Part shown: piece by piece, positions 31,547-40,168 of the stretch
How the letters are laid out: each line of letters starts with the position of its first letter
Numbering within the stretch: the first letter of the stretch is position 1
Translations under genes and position numbers: made by a program
From: Rhodobium orientis
Lineage (GTDB): Bacteria; Pseudomonadota; Alphaproteobacteria; Rhizobiales; Rhodobiaceae
NCBI RefSeq assembly: GCF_003258835.1
Contig: NZ_NPEV01000018.1
Location: forward strand, 1-64,000
DNA length: 64,000 bases
Direction of reading: 5' to 3'
The notes under the pieces: model-generated
What the model was told of the DNA's origin: nothing
Databases searched by the model: none
What the model saw: the letters and a program-made list of their open reading frames with translations, nothing else

Positions 31547-31978
31547 ATGACACAGCCATCACTCGATGCCGTCAAGGCACAGGCCAAGGCGCTCCGGCAG
31601 GCTCTGCAAGCCGACGGCACTCCTGTCAGCCATGCGCACGCCCTTGAACTCGTGGCTCGGCAACTGGGGGCGCGGGATTGGAATACCCTGCATGCCCGGC
31701 TCACGCAGCGAAATATGCCATCCGAACTTGCCTTGGGCGATCGGGTCGCGGGCAACTACCTGGGTCAGGCCTATCGGGGTGAGATCGTCGCCCTGTCGGG
31801 TCCCGCGGACCATCGTCATGTCGAGATCAAGCTCGACCGGCCGATCGATACCGTTCAGTTCGAGAGCTTTTCTAACTGGCGCCACCGCATCCGCGGAACG
31901 CTCGACGTGAACGGTCGCAGCCACCGCAAGACGTCGGATGGGACACCGCATCTGATCGCAGAAAAGGAGCCGTTCTGA
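31547..31978 (+). CDS. glyoxalase-superfamily protein (small helical-domain type)
   Basis: The 143-residue protein starts MTQPSLDAVKAQAKALRQAL and contains SHAHALELVARQLGARDWNTLHA, a helical module I associate with proteins named glyoxalase superfamily (Glyoxalase_8-like) in rhizobia. The second half, DRVAGNYLGQAYRGEIVAL onward, is a beta-rich domain of unknown role. No metal-binding glyoxalase residues can be identified, so enzymatic activity is not implied. The ATG at 31547 has GAGGGG upstream; it is one base after the stop of the 31-codon frame. It is convergent with bamE. Confidence 0.65.
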   Translation: MTQPSLDAVKAQAKALRQALQADGTPVSHAHALELVARQLGARDWNTLHARLTQRNMPSELALGDRVAGNYLGQAYRGEIVALSGPADHRHVEIKLDRPIDTVQFESFSNWRHRIRGTLDVNGRSHRKTSDGTPHLIAEKEPF

Positions 31979-32011
31979 CGCCGGGCGCCTTCGCCTTGCG
32001 AAGGTGGCGTC
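31977..32011. terminator. hairpin between convergent genes
   Basis: GACGCC (31977-31982) pairs with GGCGTC (32006-32011), enclosing CCTTCG/CGAAGG (31988-31993 with 31999-32004). It overlaps the stop codon of the left gene and lies before the bamE stop, so it may end both transcripts, although no T-run follows. Confidence 0.5.
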
Positions 32012-32051
32012 GGGCGGGATGAATTCCTGCCCGCGCCCGTGCCCCGCGCGG

Positions 32052-32555
32052 CTACTGCGGCAACTGCCCCTGCGCCGGCGTCAGGTTTCCAGCGCCGCGC
32101 AGCACCTGGGTCAGGAAGCCGTAGTCGGCGCCGCCGGTGCGGGTCTTGCGCGAGATGAAGTCGAATACCCTGCCGTCCTTCAGGCCGTAATTGCCGATCT
32201 CACGGACCCGGTTCTCGTCGTCGAAATAGACCGCCAGCACCCGCTGGTCGACGACCTCCGGCTGCATGAATTCGAACATCTTCTCGCGCGTCTGCGAGAT
32301 GTAATAGAAGGTCTCGCCGCCGCTGCGGCCGATCGCCGAGGGTGTGCCGAGCGTCAGAAGCACCTGGTCGCGGCTCGATCCCATGGGCACCTGGTCGAGG
32401 GTTTCCTGGGTCACCACATAGCCGTGCGTGTAGGTCCTGCCGAAACAGCCGCCAAGGGCTGCGGTGCTGGCGAGCACCAGGGCAAGCGCGGCCGCGCGAC
32501 GCAAGGGCGCGCTGCGGCGTCTTGTTTTGTCAGCGAAAGTGGACTTCAACGTCAC
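32052..32555 (-). CDS. bamE: outer-membrane assembly lipoprotein BamE (SmpA/OmlA)
   Basis: BamE is a lipoprotein of the BAM complex that inserts beta-barrel proteins into the outer membrane. The 167-residue precursor has a signal peptide with lipobox ALGGC, C37 being the lipidated residue. The mature part has the SmpA/OmlA fold, with LDQVPMGSSRDQVLLTLGTPS near 53-73 and DDENRVREI. The start is a GTG preceded by AAGGAGG at 4 bases. It is divergent from the CBP3 chaperone gene, a common pairing in rhizobia. Confidence 0.9.
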   Translation of the reverse strand: MTLKSTFADKTRRRSAPLRRAAALALVLASTAALGGCFGRTYTHGYVVTQETLDQVPMGSSRDQVLLTLGTPSAIGRSGGETFYYISQTREKMFEFMQPEVVDQRVLAVYFDDENRVREIGNYGLKDGRVFDFISRKTRTGGADYGFLTQVLRGAGNLTPAQGQLPQ

Positions 32556-32677
32556 TGGCCTCCTTCAGGCCGATACTCGACGGCGCCACCGCGACCTGCC
32601 GGGGCGTATTGGCTTTCTGACTAGCGTGCGATAGGTCAGGACGCAATATCGTTCATCGAAACGGGTTGATCAATGCG

Positions 32678-33274
32678 ATGATCCTGGGATTGTTCGGCGG
32701 CAGGAAAGACACACGGATTGACGGGCTCTATGCGGCAATCATGGCGCAAGCGCGGCAGCCGTCCCTCTATACCGACCACGAGGTACCCGATACTTTGAAC
32801 GGGCGCTTCGAATTGCTGCTTCTCCACGTCATTCTGGTGCTCTACCGGCTCAAGTCCGAAGACGCAGCAACGCGCGAGAAGGGCCGGCAACTGTCGGAGC
32901 GGTTCTTCACCGACATGGACGGAACGCTGCGCGAGATGGGCGTCGGCGATCTGTCGGTGCCGAAAAAGATCAAGAAGATGGCCAAAGCCTATTTCGGACG
33001 CCTCGGCGCCTATGACGGTGCCCTCGACCACGATGCCGACCAGCCCGAGGACCTCGTCGCGGTGATCGACCGCAACGTCTTTCCGGACGCCGCCAACCTT
33101 GGCGCTGCCGCAACGCTTGCGGCCTATGTCCGGGCCACAGAACGGGCGCTGGCGGCGACCTCCGTGGAAGACGTCCTCGGCGCGCGCATCGCCTGGCCGG
33201 ACCCTGCCGCCTTTGCCGATGCCGGTGGCGAATCTGGCGCGGGCGAAACGGGCCAGGTCGAGGAAACCCCATGA
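32678..33274 (+). CDS. ubiquinol-cytochrome c chaperone (CBP3 family)
   Basis: The 198-residue helical protein matches the CBP3/UQCC family needed for assembly of the cytochrome bc1 complex. Recognisable blocks are LYAAIMAQARQPSLYTD, RFELLLLHVILVLYRL and FFTDMDGTLREMGVGDLSVPKKIKKMAKAYFGR. I chose the ATG at 32678 (MILGLFGG); a TTG four codons upstream is possible. The gene's stop overlaps the start of the DUF177 gene as ATGA, so the two are translationally coupled. Confidence 0.9.
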   Translation: MILGLFGGRKDTRIDGLYAAIMAQARQPSLYTDHEVPDTLNGRFELLLLHVILVLYRLKSEDAATREKGRQLSERFFTDMDGTLREMGVGDLSVPKKIKKMAKAYFGRLGAYDGALDHDADQPEDLVAVIDRNVFPDAANLGAAATLAAYVRATERALAATSVEDVLGARIAWPDPAAFADAGGESGAGETGQVEETP

Positions 33275-33840
33275 CCGAGAGCGAAAACGATCCCCTGGAA
33301 GGGGTCATCCCTGAGACCATCGAGGTCGCGACCCTGCCGCGCGACGGCACCGTGGTCGCCATTGCGCCGGACGCCGATACGCTGGCGCGAATTGCCGCGG
33401 CCTTCGGCATCGTCGCCGTCGATGCTTTCGCCGCCGAGCTGACCGTCAGGCCGTTCCGGCGCAACGGTGCCTCGCTAAAGGGACGGCTGGAGGCGGACGT
33501 CGTCCAGTCCTGCGTCGTCACGCTGGAGCCGGTCCCCCAGCACCTCGACGAGGACATCGACCTGACCTTCCTGCCGCCAGAGGATGCGGCCCGGCGCAAG
33601 CCCGAAGACGAGCTCGATATCGATCCGGATGCGGAGGATCCGCCGGAAATTCTGGAACACGGGCGCATCGACCTCGGCACCGTCCTGCTGGAGCATTTCG
33701 CCCTCGGCCTCGATCCCTATCCGCGCAAGGAGGGGGCGTTTCTGCCGGAGGAAGAGGCGGGCGACGCAGCCGGCCGGGACGATCCGCCGCCGTCTCCCTT
33801 TGCCGCCCTCAAGCGGTTGAAATCCAACGACGGCTCCTGA
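33271..33840 (+). CDS. YceD/DUF177 family protein
   Basis: The 189-residue acidic protein belongs to DUF177 (YceD, 23S rRNA accumulation protein family). The family core includes the cysteine in [13 protein letters not shown] (near 80) and an acidic middle [15 protein letters not shown], then LDLGT-like [20 protein letters not shown]. In E. coli, YceD lies near rpmF-plsX and influences 23S rRNA. Here plsX also follows, though rpmF is not between them. ATGA overlap with the upstream gene indicates coupling. Confidence 0.9.
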   Translation: MTESENDPLEGVIPETIEVATLPRDGTVVAIAPDADTLARIAAAFGIVAVDAFAAELTVRPFRRNGASLKGRLEADVVQSCVVTLEPVPQHLDEDIDLTFLPPEDAARRKPEDELDIDPDAEDPPEILEHGRIDLGTVLLEHFALGLDPYPRKEGAFLPEEEAGDAAGRDDPPPSPFAALKRLKSNDGS

Positions 33841-34013
33841 GGGAACCCGCACATCCGTTTTTGAGAAAGCGGTTGTCTCTGCGGGCGAAAAGGTTATCTT
33901 CGCCCGGCCTGAAACCGGGTCGGCCTTTCACGGAACGGCGCCCGACGGCGCCTCTTCCGGCCTGCCACGCCTGGCCGAAACCCTTAAACCGACCGCCTTT
34001 GTGTGACGCATCG

Positions 34014-35066
34014 ATGACAGGATCCATTACGATTGCGCTCGACGCCATGGGAGGGGACGACGGCCCGCGGACCGTGATCGGCGGCGCGGCCATTGCGCTC
34101 CACCGGCGGCCCGACATGCGCTTCGTGATGTTCGGCGAGGAAGCGGCGGTCCGCCCGCTGCTCGATGCCCATCCCGAGGTCGACAAGGCCTCGACCTTTC
34201 ACCATTGCGATATCACCGTGCGCATGGACGACAAGCCGAGCCAGGCGCTGCGCCGCGGCCGTCGCCATTCCTCCATGTGGAAGGCGATCGAGGCGGTCAA
34301 GACCGGCGAGGCCGATGTCTGCGTGTCGGCCGGCAACACCGGCGCCCTGATGGCCATGGCCAAGGTCTGCCTGCACACGCTCGCCGACATCGACCGCCCG
34401 GCAATCGCCGCGATCTGGCCGACCATGCGCGGTGAGTCGGTGGTCCTCGACGTCGGCGCGACGATCGGTGCCGATTCCAAGCTTCTGGTCGACTTTGCCG
34501 TAATGGGCGGGGCCATGGTCCGCGCGCTCTACGGCATCGAGCGGCCGACCGTCGGCCTGCTCAATATCGGTGTCGAAGAGGTCAAGGGCCTGGAAGAGGT
34601 CCGCGCCGCCGGCCGCATGATGCGCGAGCACGACATGAAGTCGATCGACTACCGCGGCTTCGTCGAAGGCGACGATGTCGGCCGCGGCACCGTCGACGTG
34701 GTCGTCACCGAGGGGTTTTCCGGCAACATCGCCCTGAAGATGGCCGAGGGCACCGCGCGCCAGATCGGCGAATATCTGAGGTCGGCCATGCGGCGGACCT
34801 GGATGTCCCGCCTCGGCTATCTGCTCGCCAGATCCGCCTTCGAGCATCTGCGCGAAAAGATGGACCCCAGCAACAGCAATGGCGGCATCTTCCTCGGCCT
34901 CAACGGCATCGTCATCAAGAGTCACGGCGGCACGGACGCGGACGGTTTCGCCAGCGCCGTCGAACTCGGATACGACATGGTACGGAGCTCTCTGCTGCAA
35001 AAGATCGTCAACGACCTCAATCGTTTCCATACGAGCGACGTCCCGGCGGTCCCGGCCGAGCAATAG
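34014..35066 (+). CDS. plsX: phosphate acyltransferase PlsX
   Basis: PlsX converts acyl-ACP to acyl-phosphate for phosphatidic acid synthesis with PlsY. The 350-residue protein opens [18 protein letters not shown], the family signature, and contains [18 protein letters not shown] (near 103-120), EVKGLEEV and [18 protein letters not shown]. The ATG at 34014 is selected because upstream in-frame starts give a basic, non-conserved extension. It is followed by fabH nine bases later, the classical plsX-fabH pair linking phospholipid and fatty-acid synthesis. Confidence 0.95.
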   Translation: MTGSITIALDAMGGDDGPRTVIGGAAIALHRRPDMRFVMFGEEAAVRPLLDAHPEVDKASTFHHCDITVRMDDKPSQALRRGRRHSSMWKAIEAVKTGEADVCVSAGNTGALMAMAKVCLHTLADIDRPAIAAIWPTMRGESVVLDVGATIGADSKLLVDFAVMGGAMVRALYGIERPTVGLLNIGVEEVKGLEEVRAAGRMMREHDMKSIDYRGFVEGDDVGRGTVDVVVTEGFSGNIALKMAEGTARQIGEYLRSAMRRTWMSRLGYLLARSAFEHLREKMDPSNSNGGIFLGLNGIVIKSHGGTDADGFASAVELGYDMVRSSLLQKIVNDLNRFHTSDVPAVPAEQ

Positions 35067-35075
35067 GAACAAGGC

Positions 35076-36053
35076 ATGCAAGGTTTGCGTCGCTCGATCG
35101 TGAAGGGCTGTGGCAGCTATCTGCCGGAAAAGACCCTGACAAATGACGATCTGGCAAAATTCGTCGACACCTCCGACGAGTGGATCACCCAGCGCACGGG
35201 GATCAAGGAACGCCATATCGCCGCCGAAGGCGAGTGGACGTCCGATCTCGGCCATATCGCCGCAAGGCGGGCGCTGGACCATGCCGGCATGGCGCCGGAA
35301 GAGATCGATCTGATCGTGCTGGCGACCTCGACGCCGGACAACACCTTTCCGGCCGCCGCCGTTTCCGTGCAGGCCAAGCTCGGCATCACCGAGGGCTGCG
35401 CCTTCGACGTCCAGGCGGTCTGCTCCGGCTTCGTCTATGCGCTGGCCACCGCCGACGCCTATCTGCGCACCGGCATGGCCGAGCGCGCCCTCGTCATCGG
35501 CGCGGAGACCTTTTCCCGCATTCTCGACTGGGAGGACCGCACCACCTGCGTGCTGTTCGGCGACGGCGCCGGCGCCCTGGTGCTGGAAGCCACCGGGGAG
35601 GATGCAGCAGATGGTCGCGGGGTGTTGTCGAGCCAGCTTCGCTCCGACGGGCGCCACAAGGAAAAGCTGTATGTCGATGGCGGCCCGTCCTCGACCCGGA
35701 CCGTCGGTCATCTGCGCATGGAGGGCCGCGAGGTTTTCCGCCACGCCGTCGGCATGATCGCCGACGTCATCGAGGCCGTTCTGGAGGCGGAAAACGTCAC
35801 TGCGGACGACCTCGACTGGTTCGTGCCACATCAGGCAAACCGCAGAATTATCGACGCCAGCGCAAAAAAACTGCATATTGCGCCGGAGAAGGTGGTAACC
35901 ACCGTCGAAGGCCACGGCAACACCTCGGCCGCCTCCATACCGCTCGCCGTCGACGTCGCCGTCCGCGACGGCCGCATCAAGGCGGGCGATCTGGTCCTCC
36001 TGGAAGCCATGGGCGGCGGCTTCACCTGGGGTGCGTCGCTGGTCCGCTGGTAA
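35076..36053 (+). CDS. fabH: 3-oxoacyl-ACP synthase III
   Basis: FabH starts fatty-acid synthesis by condensing acetyl-CoA with malonyl-ACP. The 325-residue thiolase-fold enzyme has the full catalytic triad: C116 in QAVCSGF, H252 in VPHQANRRI and N282 in GHGNTSAAS. Length is normal. It follows plsX by nine bases and is followed by ihfA after 131 bases with a likely separate promoter. Confidence 0.96.
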   Translation: MQGLRRSIVKGCGSYLPEKTLTNDDLAKFVDTSDEWITQRTGIKERHIAAEGEWTSDLGHIAARRALDHAGMAPEEIDLIVLATSTPDNTFPAAAVSVQAKLGITEGCAFDVQAVCSGFVYALATADAYLRTGMAERALVIGAETFSRILDWEDRTTCVLFGDGAGALVLEATGEDAADGRGVLSSQLRSDGRHKEKLYVDGGPSSTRTVGHLRMEGREVFRHAVGMIADVIEAVLEAENVTADDLDWFVPHQANRRIIDASAKKLHIAPEKVVTTVEGHGNTSAASIPLAVDVAVRDGRIKAGDLVLLEAMGGGFTWGASLVRW

Positions 36054-36094
36054 CGCTTCCTGCATTTTCGGTAACGAATGACCGAACGCGCCGG

Positions 36095-36123
36095 TTGACC
36101 GTGGCGCGACATAGCAATACCGT
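36095..36123 (+). promoter_or_regulatory. ihfA: possible ihfA promoter
   Basis: TTGACC (36095-36100) and TACCGT (36118-36123) are separated by 17 bases, about 60 bases upstream of ihfA. The -10 match is modest. Confidence 0.35.
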
Positions 36124-36135
36124 ATCTAACTCGAC

Positions 36136-36153
36136 TGAAAACGTGCGTTTTCA
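36136..36153. promoter_or_regulatory. palindrome in the ihfA leader
   Basis: TGAAAACG (36136-36143) and CGTTTTCA (36146-36153) form an 8-base inverted repeat with a 2-base centre, just downstream of the proposed promoter and 31 bases before the ihfA start. The short spacer suits a dimeric DNA-binding protein better than an RNA hairpin. Confidence 0.45.
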
Positions 36154-36184
36154 ATAAGATCAACGATTTTCCCGGGGAACCGCA

Positions 36185-36508
36185 ATGGGGGGAAAGACTG
36201 TCACGCGTGCCGACCTGTGTGAGGCCGTGTATCAGAAGGTCGGGCTCTCGCGTACAGAGTCGTCCGAGCTCGTCGAACTCGTCCTGAAAGAAATCTCCGA
36301 CAATCTGGTCGACGGGGAGCCGGTCAAGCTGTCGTCTTTCGGATCGTTCATCGTCCGATCGAAGGGCGAACGTATCGGCCGCAATCCCAAGACCGGCGAG
36401 GAGGTGCCGATCTCGCCCCGCCGCGTGATGGTGTTCAAGCCGAGCAACGTCTTGAAACAGAAGATCAACGAGGCGCTGATCGACGGCGAGGACGCGGACA
36501 AGGCATAG
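36185..36508 (+). CDS. ihfA: integration host factor, alpha subunit
   Basis: IhfA pairs with IhfB to bend DNA in recombination, replication and sigma-54 dependent transcription. The 107-residue protein has the HU/IHF fold with [17 protein letters not shown], the DNA-binding arm region [12 protein letters not shown] containing the intercalating proline, and SSFGSF. Position after plsX-fabH and before a MerR gene is conserved in alphaproteobacteria. IHF is relevant to the sigma-54-like promoters proposed later in the window. Confidence 0.94.
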   Translation: MGGKTVTRADLCEAVYQKVGLSRTESSELVELVLKEISDNLVDGEPVKLSSFGSFIVRSKGERIGRNPKTGEEVPISPRRVMVFKPSNVLKQKINEALIDGEDADKA

Positions 36509-36560
36509 CCGCCGGCGCGGCCGGTCCTGTCAGGTATCACCAATCCAGCGTTGAGGAATC

Positions 36561-37232
36561 GTGGAAAAAAGCCCCGACGCTTTCCGCACCATCAGTGAGG
36601 TTGCCGGCGATCTCGATCTGCCGCAACACGTGCTGCGCTTCTGGGAAACCCGCTTTACGCAGATCAAGCCGATGAAGCGTGGCGGCGGCCGCCGCTACTA
36701 TCGGCCGGACGACATCGAGCTTCTGCGCGGCATCCGCCATCTGCTCTACGACAAGGGCTACACCATCAAGGGCGTGCAGCGGATCCTGCGCGAGCAGGGC
36801 ATCAAGTTCGTCATGCAGTCCTGGCACGACGACGCCGAGCCCTTGCCGGTCGGCGGACATGCGGAGCCGGAACTCGAGCCTCCTGCGGCGCGCAAACCCG
36901 AAAAACCCGCTCCGGCGGCGGCAAGAGCCCGGCCACAGCCGGCGGCCGAAGCCCCCAAATCCGAAGCGCCGGCGGTGACGCCGGCCGCCCGCGCCTCCGA
37001 TCCGCTCGACGACATGGACCTCGGCGACGAGGAACTGCCGCGCGATCTGAGGCCCAACGATGCCGTGCCCCGGCCGGAAGCCAAGGGCGGATTCGGCCTC
37101 ATGGGCCGGCTGCGCGGCGAGCGCGACGACGACGGCGCCGCCGCCCGGCTGTCGCGCGACGACGTCCGCCGGCTTCAGGCGACGCTTTTCGAGCTGCTGG
37201 AGATCAAGCGCCTGCTCGATCAGGCGCGGTGA
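36561..37232 (+). CDS. MerR-family transcriptional regulator
   Basis: A 223-residue regulator starting at a GTG with GAGG upstream. Residues 8-80 form the MerR winged helix ([20 protein letters not shown], then [19 protein letters not shown]). A proline/alanine-rich linker of about 60 residues follows, and the C-terminus ([22 protein letters not shown]) is a predicted dimer helix. No metal-binding cysteines are present. It follows ihfA, as in many alphaproteobacteria, where it is annotated only as MerR. Targets unknown. Confidence 0.9.
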   Translation: MEKSPDAFRTISEVAGDLDLPQHVLRFWETRFTQIKPMKRGGGRRYYRPDDIELLRGIRHLLYDKGYTIKGVQRILREQGIKFVMQSWHDDAEPLPVGGHAEPELEPPAARKPEKPAPAAARARPQPAAEAPKSEAPAVTPAARASDPLDDMDLGDEELPRDLRPNDAVPRPEAKGGFGLMGRLRGERDDDGAAARLSRDDVRRLQATLFELLEIKRLLDQAR

Positions 37233-37256
37233 GCGGCCGGCAGTGGAAACGCGGCC

Positions 37257-37285
37257 TTGCACCCCGGCTTTGCAGCGGCTAGATA
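37257..37285 (+). promoter_or_regulatory. promoter of tRNA-Pro
   Basis: TTGCAC (37257-37262), a 17-base spacer and TAGATA (37280-37285) place the start of transcription near 37292, two bases before the tRNA. Good fit to the housekeeping promoter pattern. Confidence 0.55.
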
Positions 37286-37293
37286 CGTCTTGT

Positions 37294-37370
37294 CGGAGCG
37301 TGGCGCAGTCTGGTAGCGCACTCGCCTGGGGGGCGAGTGGTCGGGGGTTCAAATCCCTCCGCTCCGACCA
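37294..37370 (+). tRNA. tRNA-Pro, anticodon GGG
   Basis: A 77-base cloverleaf can be folded: acceptor stem CGGAGCG/CGCTCCG, anticodon stem CTCGC/GCGAG with loop CTGGGGG giving anticodon GGG at 37328-37330, T-arm with GGTTCAAATCC, and an encoded CCA end. It reads CCC and CCU proline codons. It lies at the boundary between housekeeping genes and the polysaccharide locus; tRNA genes are frequent insertion points, but no integrase or direct repeat was seen. Confidence 0.97.
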
Positions 37371-37454
37371 TCATTCGATCTTGGCCGTCCAGTGCGCGAA
37401 AAGCGGTCCACCGGCGATGTTCGTGCGGCAGTCCGGCAACCGGAGACCGATCTC

Positions 37455-38921
37455 GTGACCAGCCCGCAAGCGCCAGACCGGATCGCGACGGTGATCCTTT
37501 CCGGCGGTGCCGGCAGCCGCCTCTGGCCGCTCTCTCGTGCCGGCTATCCCAAGCAGTTCCTGTCCTTTTCCGGCGGCCCGACGCTGATCCAGCAGACGGC
37601 CAGGCGCCTTTCGGGCGAGCGATTCTCGGCCCCGCTCATCATCTGCAACGAAAAGCACCGGTTCCTGGTCGCCGAGCAGATGCGCCAGATCGACTGTGAT
37701 CCGGCCGGTATTCTGCTGGAGCCGTTCGGCCGCAACACGGCACCGGCCGCGGCCGTTGCCGCGCTCCATCTGCTTGCCGATGCCGGCGACGGCGATCCCC
37801 TGATGCTCATCGCTCCGTCCGACCACGTCATTGCCGACGAGGCGGCGTTCCTTGCCGCCGTCGACCGTGCGGCAAGGGCCGCCCGGCGCGGCGCCCTCGT
37901 CACCTTCGGCATTGCGCCGGACCGGGCCGAGACCGGCTATGGCTACATCCGCCGCGGCGGTGCGCTGGAAGGCGCGGCCGAGGTCTACGCGGTCGACCGG
38001 TTCGTGGAAAAGCCGGACCGGGAGACGGCCGCCGTCTATCTCGCCGAAGGCTCCTATTTCTGGAACAGCGGCATCTTCCTGTTTTCCGCCCGGACCTATC
38101 TCGGCGAACTGGAGCGGCACGACCCGGCGATGGTCGCCGCCTGCAGGAACGCGGTCGCGGCCAGCCGCCGGGACCTGACATTCTGCCGCCTCGATCAGGA
38201 GGCCTTTGCCGCGGCGCGGTCCGATTCGATCGACTACGCGGTGATGGAAAAGACCGGCCACGCCGCCGTCGTCCCCGTCGACATGGGCTGGAACGATCTC
38301 GGGGCCTGGTCGGCGCTGTGGGACATCGGCGACAAGGACGACGACGGCAATGTCGTCCTCGGCGACGTGCTGCAGCACGAGGCGAGCGGCAATTTCGTGC
38401 GCACCGACCACCACCTGGTCGCCGTCGTCGGCCTTAGCAACGTCGTCGTCGTCGCCAATGACGACGCCGTCCTCGTCGCCGACAAGGACCGGGTGCAGGA
38501 GGTCAAGGCGATCGTGGAGCGGCTGAAGGCCGAAGGCCGCGGCGAGCATGACCTGCACACCACCGTGCATCGGCCCTGGGGCAGCTACCGCGGCATCGAC
38601 CGCGGCGAGCGCTTCCAGGTCAAGCGTATCGTTGTGCGGCCCGGCGAGAAGCTGTCGCTGCAAAAGCACTATCACCGGGCCGAACACTGGATCGTCGTCA
38701 CCGGCACGGCCCTCGTCACCCGCGGCGATACCACGTTCCAGTTGGGCGAGAACGAATCGACCTACATCCCGGCGGGCGAGGTGCACCGGCTGGAAAATCC
38801 CGGCAAGCTGCCGCTGCACCTGATCGAGGTGCAGTCCGGCTCCTATCTCGGCGAGGACGACATCGTCCGCTTCGACGACGTTTATGCGCGCGAGGCCGAC
38901 GAGGGCTGCGGCGGCGAATAG
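37455..38921 (+). CDS. manC: mannose-1-phosphate guanylyltransferase / mannose-6-phosphate isomerase
   Basis: The 488-residue bifunctional (type II) enzyme makes GDP-mannose. The nucleotidyltransferase domain starts ATVILSGGAGSRLWPLSRAGYPKQ, with the GGxGxRLWP loop, and has FVEKP (near 182) for sugar binding. The C-terminal cupin domain (near 375-470) contains RPWGSYRGID and LQKHYHRAEHW, the isomerase metal site. The GTG at 37455 has GGAG at 9 bases; the earlier GTG at 37392 starts right after the tRNA. Its 3' end overlaps the convergent Wzy-like gene by 40 bases. It opens the polysaccharide locus. Confidence 0.9.
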   Translation: MTSPQAPDRIATVILSGGAGSRLWPLSRAGYPKQFLSFSGGPTLIQQTARRLSGERFSAPLIICNEKHRFLVAEQMRQIDCDPAGILLEPFGRNTAPAAAVAALHLLADAGDGDPLMLIAPSDHVIADEAAFLAAVDRAARAARRGALVTFGIAPDRAETGYGYIRRGGALEGAAEVYAVDRFVEKPDRETAAVYLAEGSYFWNSGIFLFSARTYLGELERHDPAMVAACRNAVAASRRDLTFCRLDQEAFAAARSDSIDYAVMEKTGHAAVVPVDMGWNDLGAWSALWDIGDKDDDGNVVLGDVLQHEASGNFVRTDHHLVAVVGLSNVVVVANDDAVLVADKDRVQEVKAIVERLKAEGRGEHDLHTTVHRPWGSYRGIDRGERFQVKRIVVRPGEKLSLQKHYHRAEHWIVVTGTALVTRGDTTFQLGENESTYIPAGEVHRLENPGKLPLHLIEVQSGSYLGEDDIVRFDDVYAREADEGCGGE

Positions 38922-40168
38922 GCCGCCGCGTGCGGCTGCCGCTGGCGCGCGGTGTGCAGTGCGTCGGTCGCGATGATTCCCCAGGCCACTCCGAACAAGA
39001 GATACATGTGCCGCCAGTGGTCCATATCGATGACGATGCCCATCAGCGCATGGCCGAGAAGGACGACGGAGACGCATTGGGCATAGGCGCGCCACGGCCG
39101 CGGCTTGAAATTGATCGGCGCCAGCTTGCCGAGCGTCAGCAGGGTGAGCGCGATATAGGAAAAGCCGCCGAGCCACCCATAGGCGAGAAAGCCCTTCAGG
39201 TAGACGTTGTGCGGGTCTTCCGCGAACAGTTTGCCGAATTCCAGCGGGCCGATGCCGAACGGGTGGTGGGTTGCCATCTGGAAGCCGATCCAGTGGCGCG
39301 CGAAGCGGCCGAGCCGGGCGCCGTCATAGTCCTGAACCAGCTTCGCCCGGGCCTCGAAGAGCTTGTGGACGGCATCGCTGGATAGGGCGGCCAGCAGGAG
39401 CAGCGTGACGACGCCGGCCGCCACCGCCGCCAGCATGATCAGCCTGAGGCGCTTTACCGGATCGGTCTCGTTGATGAAGACGAGGAGGGCGGTCATCACC
39501 GCGGCAAAGAAGGCAAGGCCCCAGCTCGCGCGCGAGAACGAGAGGAAGACCGCAAGGACGATGGCCATCAGCGCCGCCATTCGCGGCAGGGTGTTTTCCA
39601 GCGGCCTCGACAGGATGTCGTGGATCAGGAAGGTCGCGGCGAGCACCAGGAACGGGCCGTAGACGTTGGGGTCCTGGAACGTGCCCTTGGCCCGGTCATA
39701 AAGGGTGAAGATGCCGGCGCCGGGAAACAGGTGGAAATAGCCGGCGATGCCGGCAACGGCGGCAAAGACGGCGGCCGCCAGATAGGCGTTGCGTATGACG
39801 TTAAGCCGCGACGGATCGGTGGTGATGATGGAGGCGAAGAAGATGCTGGTGCCGGCAAGAAAGCCGCTGACCGCCATGTACATGACGACCGTGCTGTCGA
39901 TCACCTCGAGCTGGGTCAGCGACATCACCCCGCCGGCCATGTAGAAGGCCATCAGCACGACGAGCGGCGCATAGCCCCGCTGCACGCGAAAGCCGATGAC
40001 CAGCCAGACGACGATGGTTGCCGCCAGCATCAGGTCATAGGGCGCCGGCTCGTTGATGACGAAGCCGCCGAGGAAGACCGCGAACCAGAGGATGCCGTTG
40101 AACACCCGCCGCGCCGAGACGGCCCCGCGCGGAATGCTCCGGTGCGCGAGGGCTGCTGTCTCGGTCAA
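38882..40168 (-). CDS. O-antigen ligase / Wzy-like polysaccharide polymerase
   Basis: A 428-residue protein with about eleven membrane helices and a long periplasmic loop (near 270-335) containing the Wzy_C-type signature HNVYLKGFLAYGWLGG. Such proteins either polymerise repeat units (Wzy) or ligate polymers to lipid A (WaaL); sequence alone cannot decide. The start is a TTG whose last bases overlap the stop of the upstream sugar transferase gene, so it is coupled to it. A second protein of this kind is at 54351-55745. Confidence 0.8.
   Translation of the reverse strand: MTETAALAHRSIPRGAVSARRVFNGILWFAVFLGGFVINEPAPYDLMLAATIVVWLVIGFRVQRGYAPLVVLMAFYMAGGVMSLTQLEVIDSTVVMYMAVSGFLAGTSIFFASIITTDPSRLNVIRNAYLAAAVFAAVAGIAGYFHLFPGAGIFTLYDRAKGTFQDPNVYGPFLVLAATFLIHDILSRPLENTLPRMAALMAIVLAVFLSFSRASWGLAFFAAVMTALLVFINETDPVKRLRLIMLAAVAAGVVTLLLLAALSSDAVHKLFEARAKLVQDYDGARLGRFARHWIGFQMATHHPFGIGPLEFGKLFAEDPHNVYLKGFLAYGWLGGFSYIALTLLTLGKLAPINFKPRPWRAYAQCVSVVLLGHALMGIVIDMDHWRHMYLLFGVAWGIIATDALHTARQRQPHAAAYSPPQPSSASRA

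Noticed and set aside
37294-37370. tRNA-Pro as the attachment site of a genomic island carrying the polysaccharide locus
   Set aside because: No integrase, no repeat of the tRNA 3' end and no visible base-composition change were seen.
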